6,647 nt of DNA from Candidatus Zixiibacteriota bacterium. GTDB lineage: Bacteria > Zixibacteria > MSB-5A5 > SM1-73. Shown piece by piece: positions 1-3,452 of this stretch (position 1 is its first letter; every line of letters starts with the position of its first letter). The position numbers and the translations under genes were made by a program. The notes below the pieces were generated by a model. It was not told the DNA's origin and did not search any database. It saw only the letters and a list, made by a program, of their open reading frames with translations. The stretch is taken from assembly GCA_029933635.1 (NCBI GenBank), contig JAOZNS010000023.1, positions 1,259 through 7,905 of the forward strand. Direction: 5' to 3'.

Positions 1-261
1 CATTTTCTGATGTTTCGGCAACCAGTGCTAATGAAAATCGGAATTTTGAAAGTGTTCTTCAAGATATGCCCGGAGCATCGGAAACTTAATTGTCATGTTG
101 GGAGAAACGAAACATCTTTGCCCATGGGGAATTTTCAAATGTTTTTTAGATTCTTCGCCCTTTGGGCTAACAATGACATAAAATGACTAAGAAAAACAGC
201 TTTTTAGGCCATTTCATCAAAGGAACTCTCAAAGCGTAAATGTCACAAAACGCTAAGTTTT
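1..261. other. Intergenic stretch without a convincing gene
   Basis: No ORF here has both a plausible start with ribosome binding site and protein-like composition. A plus-strand frame is open from base 1 to about 186, but its second half runs through the palindromic element at 91-178 and it is probably fortuitous. The minus strand has a 22-codon ATG frame starting at 96 that ends at a TAG within the first 60 bases. The only structure I can support is the palindromic element listed separately, plus a weak 5-bp hairpin (AGCGT/ACGCT) around 235-256 downstream of the acetyltransferase stop codon, which lacks a T-run. Confidence 0.6.
91..178. repeat. Degenerate palindromic intergenic repeat element (MITE/REP-like)
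   Basis: The left arm at 91-117 begins TGTCAT, holds a CGAAACATCT segment and is followed by an AT-rich middle. The right arm at 148-178 begins AGATTCTTCG and ends CAATGACA. Reverse-complementing the right arm gives TGTCATTGTTAG...GCGAAGAATCT, which aligns with the left arm with a few gaps and mismatches. From memory, this matches a very common intergenic repeat type in environmental bacteria, with ends TGTCATGCTGAGCGAAGCGA and GCTCAGAATGACA. This copy is clearly decayed. It carries no coding capacity of its own, and any function (transcript structure, non-autonomous transposition) is inference. Confidence 0.55.
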
Positions 262-729
262 TCAGGCTAATTTCAGCTCCATGAATTTTGCCCCATTCAC
301 AGGATTGTGCCTGTATGGTTTGATTTCTTTGAAGCCTAAGAGGCGATAAAGTTCTATCGCCTCCTTCATTGAGGGCACGGTATCAAGGCGCATTCGGGTA
401 TATCCGATCTTACGCGCCTTTTGGATGATAGCTGTGGCTAAATCTTTGCCGATCCCTTTTCCTCGAAACTCTGTCCGAACATAAAGCCTTTTCATCTCAC
501 AAATACCTTGCTCGATCTTTCTCAATGCCACACATCCGGCTATCTTATCCTGATATTTGGCTAAAAGCAGGCATCCATCCGGCGGAGCGTATTCTCCGGG
601 AAGTTCTGCCAGCTCTTTGTCGAAATTCTGAAAACACAGGTCAAAATCCAATGATTTGGCATATTCTTCAAACAGTTTCCGAACCTGGACAAGGTGCTCT
701 TCAGAATTAACTTGTAAAAGCTTTACCAT
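262..729 (-). CDS. GNAT family N-acetyltransferase
   Basis: A complete 155-residue protein of the GCN5-related N-acetyltransferase fold, the usual length for a single-domain member. These cytoplasmic enzymes move an acetyl group from acetyl-CoA to an amine. The acetyl-CoA pyrophosphate loop (motif A, R/Q-x-x-G-x-G/A) is seen as RGKGIG at residues 89-94, after the beta-4 strand CEMKRLYV (77-84). The C-terminal motif LYRLLGFKEI (127-136) supplies the usual Tyr and GF turn. The N-terminal EEYAKSLDFDLCFQNF and the PGEYAPPDGCLLLA segment resemble a widespread subfamily of unknown substrate. ATG at 729 is the most upstream possible start, since an in-frame TAA lies two codons before it. The nearest good Shine-Dalgarno-like run (GAGAGGAG, 747-754) is about 17 bases away, so initiation looks weak. 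The gap to the next upstream gene is 117 bases and contains an inverted repeat. The family call is secure; the substrate cannot be read from the sequence. Confidence 0.9.
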   Translation of the reverse strand: MVKLLQVNSEEHLVQVRKLFEEYAKSLDFDLCFQNFDKELAELPGEYAPPDGCLLLAKYQDKIAGCVALRKIEQGICEMKRLYVRTEFRGKGIGKDLATAIIQKARKIGYTRMRLDTVPSMKEAIELYRLLGFKEIKPYRHNPVNGAKFMELKLA

Positions 730-754
730 CTCTTAACACAAAGGGGCTCCTCTC

Positions 755-797
755 AAACCTCAATTTGCCCGGATGGGCGATCGCCTGCTTGAGGTTT
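755..797. repeat. Inverted repeat with 9-bp perfect arms between two minus-strand genes
   Basis: AAACCTCAA at 755-763 is the exact reverse complement of TTGAGGTTT at 789-797. The 25-base interior is GC-rich and holds two competing smaller structures: GCCC/GGGC (767-770 with 775-778) and the 10-bp palindrome GGCGATCGCC (776-785). On the minus strand the hairpin is followed by GAGAGG rather than T residues. On the plus strand it is followed by five T, but no plus-strand gene precedes it. It is therefore not a standard terminator for its neighbours. It would lie in the 5' leader of the acetyltransferase mRNA if that leader extends this far. Confidence 0.6.
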
Positions 798-846
798 TTA
801 AGATAGCCTTGCAATCTCCTCCAAGATGACCGAATTGGGTCGTCTG

Positions 847-1299
847 TCATTTTTTTTCTTCTACAAACTCATTCCATCGTTTATCCACCCAGCGTTTGAT
901 CCCTTTCTCCTTGATCTCCTTTGAATTTTCAATACACCCGAATTTTATAACACCAGGATTGCTTTTGAGCAAATCACAGGGGAAGTCAACACACCGATTA
1001 CAAAAATCAAAGCCTTTTTGAAAACAACATTGCCTGATCTGGCATCTATCCTCCTCAGGAGTTTTGGCGATCTCTGCCTTGCATCCGGAGCATATCTCAG
1101 ATTGAGCAAGAATCTGCAAGCCCAGCTTCAAATTTTCTCGGTCCGCTTTCCCCTCAAGGAGTTTTCTGAATCCGTATTCTTCCAACATTTCCAATGCCGA
1201 CTGAAAAGTTGTTCGTATCCTGCCGGTGAACCAATCACAGGTATGGCAATACGAGCCACAGAAGGAGATATATCTGTTTCTCTCTTCCTCATAATTCAT
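847..1299 (-). CDS. DUF3795-like cysteine-rich protein
   Basis: A 150-residue soluble protein with twelve cysteines: C14, C18 and C21 (CGSYCHTCDW), C70 and C73 (CSGC), C86, C91-C92, C100, C103, C108 and C122. The opening FCGSYCxxC and the middle run CQIRQCCFQKGFDFCNRC followed by DFPCDLL are the signature I associate with the DUF3795 family, whose members are about 90-160 residues and have no settled function. The spacing suggests two or three metal sites (zinc or iron-sulfur), which is inference. There is no signal peptide or membrane segment, and the charged C-terminus (KRWVDKRWNEFVEEKK) fits a cytoplasmic protein. The start is well supported: AAGGAGGT lies at 1307-1314 on the minus strand, about eight bases before the ATG. 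A terminator-like hairpin upstream (1361-1379) makes this gene likely to have its own promoter. Confidence 0.82.
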   Translation of the reverse strand: MNYEEERNRYISFCGSYCHTCDWFTGRIRTTFQSALEMLEEYGFRKLLEGKADRENLKLGLQILAQSEICSGCKAEIAKTPEEDRCQIRQCCFQKGFDFCNRCVDFPCDLLKSNPGVIKFGCIENSKEIKEKGIKRWVDKRWNEFVEEKK

Positions 1300-1306
1300 C
1301 TCTCTG

Positions 1307-1314
1307 ACCTCCTT
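1307..1314 (-). promoter_or_regulatory. Strong Shine-Dalgarno of the DUF3795-like gene
   Basis: On the minus strand this reads AAGGAGGT, a near-perfect complement to the 16S rRNA 3' end, with about seven to eight bases to the ATG at 1299. It fixes the start of the cysteine-rich gene. Confidence 0.8.
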
Positions 1315-1350
1315 TTTACAGACAGATCATCTTATGGCTGGTTAAAAGCC

Positions 1351-1379
1351 CAATAAAACACTTCGGGCCTTGCCGGAAG
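1351..1379 (-). terminator. Candidate intrinsic terminator for the membrane protein unit
   Basis: CTTC (1361-1364) pairs with GAAG (1376-1379), then a G-G mismatch, then GGC/GCC pairs around a three-base loop. On the minus strand this stem is followed by TGTTTTATTG. It lies about 75 bases beyond the stop codon of the small ORF and before the DUF3795-like gene, which is where a terminator would be expected. The stem has a mismatch and the T-run is interrupted, so it may be weak. A second small hairpin (AAGCC/GGCTT, 1426-1441) lies between it and the small ORF. Confidence 0.4.
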
Positions 1380-1453
1380 CCCTATCACCTGTTGGCGAAA
1401 AGTTGAATTCTTATCCATAAAAGTGAAGCCAACAAAGGCTTAATCTCACATAA

Positions 1454-1579
1454 CTAACTATTTTTTTCTACCTTCTTCAGAAATTTTTTGACAACTTCCT
1501 TTTCCCTGTCAATCGAGCTTGAACTTAAAGAGTAATTCGTCTCAGTATGATCTGAGAAACGCCTATCCTGATATCCCAA
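1454..1579 (-). CDS. Possible 41-residue small protein overlapping the upstream gene
   Basis: This frame starts with TTG at 1579, inside the last codons of the membrane protein gene in a different frame, and runs 41 codons to TAG at 1454. The predicted product starts MGYQDRRFSDHTETNYSLSS and continues into a basic amphipathic-looking helix (IDREKEVVKKFLKKVEKN). This composition is protein-like and unlike random AT-rich intergenic translation. Translation could be coupled to termination of the upstream gene. Against it, no ATG or GTG start exists, and the only purine-rich run (AAAGAAG) lies almost adjacent to the TTG. I do not recognise a family. It could be a real small protein, a remnant, or chance; an upstream frameshift is less likely because the membrane protein already has the usual family length. 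Confidence 0.35.
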   Translation of the reverse strand: MGYQDRRFSDHTETNYSLSSSSIDREKEVVKKFLKKVEKNS

Positions 1580-1913
1580 ACTTCTTTAAAAGCAAAATCA
1601 TGGCATAATAGAAGATTCCCATGATCAGACACGAGATTATCAACGCAGGATAAAAAGGGAGTTTGTTTTTCAAAAGCAAGGGAAGCAATAGAAATAATGA
1701 AAGAGAAGGTAAAACCATCCAGAAGATATTGATGGACAATCTGGAAACCTTCTCGATGCTGGAGGTATCGATGTAAAGCCAGATCATTCCCAGAACCGAG
1801 ACAGCAGGCAGGGAGGCTAAGATTCCTGCAGCTAATGAGTATCTCTTTGAGACCTCAGAGATGGCAACTATCAATAGAGCTGATATTATAAATTTCAGGG
1901 TATAATAAAGCAT
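1563..1913 (-). CDS. DUF3147-like small integral membrane protein
   Basis: A 116-residue, strongly hydrophobic protein with four predicted membrane helices at about residues 4-20, 27-48, 59-81 and 87-109. The segment after helix 1 (SEVSKRYSLAAGILASLPAV) and the run MIWLYIDTSSIEKVSRLSINIFW resemble my recollection of DUF3147 family members, which are about 110-120 residues long, so this copy appears complete. The family has no established function. It acts in the inner membrane; no catalytic residues are visible. ATG at 1913 is preceded by GAGG about ten bases upstream, an acceptable but somewhat distant ribosome binding site. The gene sits alone after a 241-base gap below the repeat-protein gene, and its 3' end overlaps the possible small ORF at 1454-1579. 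Nothing nearby points to a pathway. Confidence 0.78.
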   Translation of the reverse strand: MLYYTLKFIISALLIVAISEVSKRYSLAAGILASLPAVSVLGMIWLYIDTSSIEKVSRLSINIFWMVLPSLSLFLLLPLLLKNKLPFYPALIISCLIMGIFYYAMILLLKKFGISG

Positions 1914-2053
1914 TCTTGATATGCCTCACATCGAATTAGGCTGAATTTATAAGCTTGGTCTACCCGATCATGTCCCGGCTCACTTTTCAGGAGGTTAATC
2001 TCAATTAGAAATTTTACCTTCTTCAATATAAAGTTTATCCCGAGCGACGCAAG

Positions 2054-2090
2054 AAAAAAGGAAGGCTTGGGTTCCTAAGAGGAGGAGCCT
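2054..2090 (-). terminator. Candidate intrinsic terminator of the repeat-protein gene
   Basis: Reading the minus strand, AGGCT and AGCCT (2086-2090 with 2063-2067) form an outer stem, and TCCT/AGGA (2080-2083 with 2073-2076) an inner stem with a three-base loop, separated by an asymmetric internal loop. A run of six T follows (2059-2054), three bases after the stem. It lies about 65 bases after the stop codon of the repeat-protein gene. Stem imperfections make the call moderate. The remainder of the 1914-2154 gap holds no ORF or other structure that I can support. Confidence 0.4.
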
Positions 2091-2154
2091 CACAGACAAG
2101 AATTAGCTGAAGCAACGAGGAAAATAGGGAGGTATCGATTATTTTGATTTGAGA

Positions 2155-3126
2155 TCAATTTACGGATCGATCTTTTTGGCGATCCTTTCTTAGATGTATA
2201 TTGATGATCGGTAAGAGCTTCAAAAATCCGGGGTTGTTTCCGCAATAGTTAAGGATACCAATTTGCACGCCATTCAAAAAGTGAGCATAATTGAAGAGTC
2301 CCACGGAAACGCCACTTAAGTTCCTTTTCGCCTTGCAGAAACCTGCTATGGCCAGTCCCGTCAAATTGTGCGACTTAAGTTTAATTCCCCCCACTGTGAA
2401 GCCGGTGATATTTTTGGCTCCCACCCCCAAACCTCCCACTGTGAAACCGGTTATCTGTTTTGCCCCGACCCCGGCTCCTCCAATTGTTAAACCGGTTATT
2501 TCGCTTGCTCCCACCCCGATACCTCCGATGGTTATCCCGGCTATCCTTTCTGCGCCAATTCCTATTCCTCCCAAAGCAACGCCATTTATGATCTGACATC
2601 CCAGTCCAATCCCTCCAATGGCTACCCCATTCACCTCATCAGCCGCGGCTCCCACCCCACCTAAGGCAAAGCCATTGATACTTTCAGCCGCCATTCCAAT
2701 CCCACCAATGGCTATACCTTTAACCTGTCCACATGCAAACCCCACCGTTCCCAGAGCAACCCCCTTTATGCTTCCGGTGGCAAACCCTACACCACCAATG
2801 GCTATCCCACAGACCTCCTCACCTGTTACCCCTATTCCGGCAATTGAAGCTCCATTCAGCTCTTTGGCGTCAAACCCCACCAGCCCGAAAGACAAGCCGT
2901 TGACCACCGCATCAGGACTTTCCTTTGGCACCCAGAATGTAAAATTAGCTCCGTTTATCCTCTCCACCCCCTTATCAACCAGATTGAACCGTAACCCATT
3001 TATTCGCTTAGAATTGCCAAAGCTTATGCCATAACCTCGGTAGGTGAGGTCCAATGATGAAGCAAAAGAATTAGCCACGTTAATAATCAAGAAAATTCCC
3101 AGATAAAAAAGAGAGAAACGGGGCAT
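2155..3126 (-). CDS. Secreted glycine-rich 15-residue repeat protein (LA_2272 surface-repeat-like)
   Basis: A 323-residue protein with an N-terminal signal peptide (hydrophobic core FLYLGIFLII-like at residues 4-18, likely cleavage near FAS at 21-23). Seventeen repeats follow from residue 42 to about 301, with consensus (I/V/L)-(N/T/K)-G-h-(A/T)-(I/L/V)-G-G-(I/V)-G-h-G-A-x-x. Thirteen consecutive units (75-269) are exactly 15 residues; the first two and the last two are more diverged. The last units (GVSVGLFNYAHFLNGVQIGILN) and the PGFLKLLPIINI ending resemble proteins annotated as LA_2272 family surface repeat proteins in Leptospira and Bacteroidota. A beta-solenoid or surface/outer-membrane location is inference. 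I place the start at 3126, not at the further upstream ATG at 3168, because AGGAGG lies four bases before 3126 and the signal peptide begins there. It is divergently transcribed from the dockerin propeller gene. Confidence 0.82.
   Translation of the reverse strand: MPRFSLFYLGIFLIINVANSFASSLDLTYRGYGISFGNSKRINGLRFNLVDKGVERINGANFTFWVPKESPDAVVNGLSFGLVGFDAKELNGASIAGIGVTGEEVCGIAIGGVGFATGSIKGVALGTVGFACGQVKGIAIGGIGMAAESINGFALGGVGAAADEVNGVAIGGIGLGCQIINGVALGGIGIGAERIAGITIGGIGVGASEITGLTIGGAGVGAKQITGFTVGGLGVGAKNITGFTVGGIKLKSHNLTGLAIAGFCKAKRNLSGVSVGLFNYAHFLNGVQIGILNYCGNNPGFLKLLPIINIHLRKDRQKDRSVN
2320..2904 (-). repeat. Thirteen tandem 45-bp coding repeats
   Basis: This stretch encodes residues 75-269 of the repeat protein as thirteen in-phase units of 15 codons without insertion or deletion. 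At DNA level the units are similar but not identical (recurrent motifs on the plus strand include CCTCCAATGG, CCCACTGTGAA and AAACCGGTTAT), so the array is old or codon-diversified. Two adjacent units with CCCACTGTGAAGCCGGTGAT and CCCACTGTGAAACCGGTTAT are the closest pair. The periodicity also keeps antisense frames open, which yields long proline-rich false ORFs on the plus strand. Confidence 0.85.
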
Positions 3127-3127
3127 A

Positions 3128-3133
3128 AAACCT
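3128..3133 (-). promoter_or_regulatory. Shine-Dalgarno that sets the repeat-protein start at 3126
   Basis: The minus strand reads ATCAGGAGGTTTTATG here: a full AGGAGG with a four-base spacer to the ATG at 3126. The alternative in-frame ATG at 3168 has no such site and would add 14 residues before the signal peptide. Confidence 0.75.
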
Positions 3134-3180
3134 CCTGATCGAAAAATCTTTATGAAGCTTAAGCGCAAAAAAACATCCTT

Positions 3181-3209
3181 TTTTCATGCCCGGCAAGCCA
3201 TGATGTCAA
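3181..3209 (-). promoter_or_regulatory. Candidate promoter of the repeat-protein gene
   Basis: On the minus strand a perfect sigma70-type -35 box TTGACA lies at 3209-3204, followed after exactly 17 bases by TGAAAA (3186-3181), a poor -10 match (three of six). The box is about 55 to 80 bases before the start codon. The strong -35 and the adjoining inverted repeat make it plausible, the weak -10 makes it uncertain, and FCB-group bacteria may use a different consensus. Confidence 0.35.
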
Positions 3210-3212
3210 AAC

Positions 3213-3236
3213 AGATCTTTTGGGTAGAAAAGATCT
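3213..3236. promoter_or_regulatory. Perfect inverted repeat, possible operator
   Basis: AGATCTTTT (3213-3221) and AAAAGATCT (3228-3236) are exact reverse complements separated by GGGTAG. Each arm also contains the six-base palindrome AGATCT, with the two AGATCT centres 18 bp apart, on nearly the same helix face. The repeat ends four bases upstream of the TTGACA box of the candidate minus-strand promoter, a position typical for a dimeric regulator. A hairpin role is also possible, but no T-run directly follows either side. Confidence 0.45.
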
Positions 3237-3358
3237 TTAGCTGACTTTTTTTATTTTACCTACGTGTTTTGAGTTTGGAGGTTCGATTTTCTTCAACCCG
3301 CGGTTCTTTTTCACCTTTGTCGATCATAAAATTCCATATTTTAAGCTTCAAATAAATC

Positions 3359-3386
3359 TTGCCAAATTTCATTTCTGAGCTAAATT
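3359..3386 (+). promoter_or_regulatory. Weak candidate promoter of the propeller-dockerin gene
   Basis: TTGCCA (3359-3364) and TAAATT (3381-3386) are separated by 16 bases; each matches the sigma70 consensus only in part. A TATAAA lies at 3386-3391 without a well-placed -35. The leader from here to the ATG would be about 60 bases. Low support. Confidence 0.22.
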
Positions 3387-3439
3387 ATAAAAAGAGCAAT
3401 TAATTTGTAAAACCAACCTGTTAAGGTTAACCTCCATCA

Positions 3440-3447
3440 GGAAGGAG
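3440..3447 (+). promoter_or_regulatory. Shine-Dalgarno of the propeller-dockerin gene
   Basis: GGAAGGAG with a five-base spacer before the ATG at 3453. A CTCC run at 3432-3435 could pair with the GGAG at 3444-3447 around an eight-base loop, so this site might be partly masked in the mRNA. Confidence 0.75.
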
Positions 3448-3452
3448 AGCAT

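Larger units (their letters stand above)
3127..3452. other. Divergent intergenic region of two secreted-protein genes
   Basis: This 326-bp AT-rich stretch separates the repeat protein (minus) and the propeller-dockerin protein (plus). It holds the ribosome binding sites of both genes, a perfect 9-bp inverted repeat at 3213-3236, a candidate minus-strand promoter at 3181-3209, a weaker candidate plus-strand promoter at 3359-3386 and a 10-bp palindrome AGGTTAACCT at 3424-3433. No gene is supported within it; a short open plus-strand frame around 3285-3400 has no ATG, GTG or TTG start next to its GGAGG-like run. Confidence 0.7.

Noticed and set aside
1..96. Minus-strand 22-codon frame starting at 96 (MTIKFPMLRAYLEEHFQNSD...) followed after a TAG by further readable codons to the window edge
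   Set aside because: It could be a gene remnant, but it is very short, starts inside the palindromic element, has no ribosome binding site and is interrupted by a stop.
1..186. Plus-strand open frame through the left edge
   Set aside because: Half of it is translation of the palindromic repeat; no ribosome binding site or protein-like pattern.
525..710. Plus-strand ORF opposite the GNAT gene
   Set aside because: Shadow frame of a well-supported minus-strand gene.
1018..1356. Plus-strand ORF of 112 codons opposite the DUF3795-like gene
   Set aside because: Antisense to a gene with a clear cysteine signature and a strong Shine-Dalgarno; its own start lacks one.
2291..3034. Two long proline-rich plus-strand ORFs opposite the repeat protein, and a minus-strand basic ORF in another frame
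   Set aside because: The 45-bp periodicity keeps several frames open. The Pro-rich sequence is the antisense of Gly codons, and the minus-strand frame has the signal peptide and family match.
3127..3168. Upstream ATG at 3168 as start of the repeat protein
   Set aside because: It has no ribosome binding site and would place 14 residues before the signal peptide, whereas ATG 3126 has AGGAGG at a four-base spacing.
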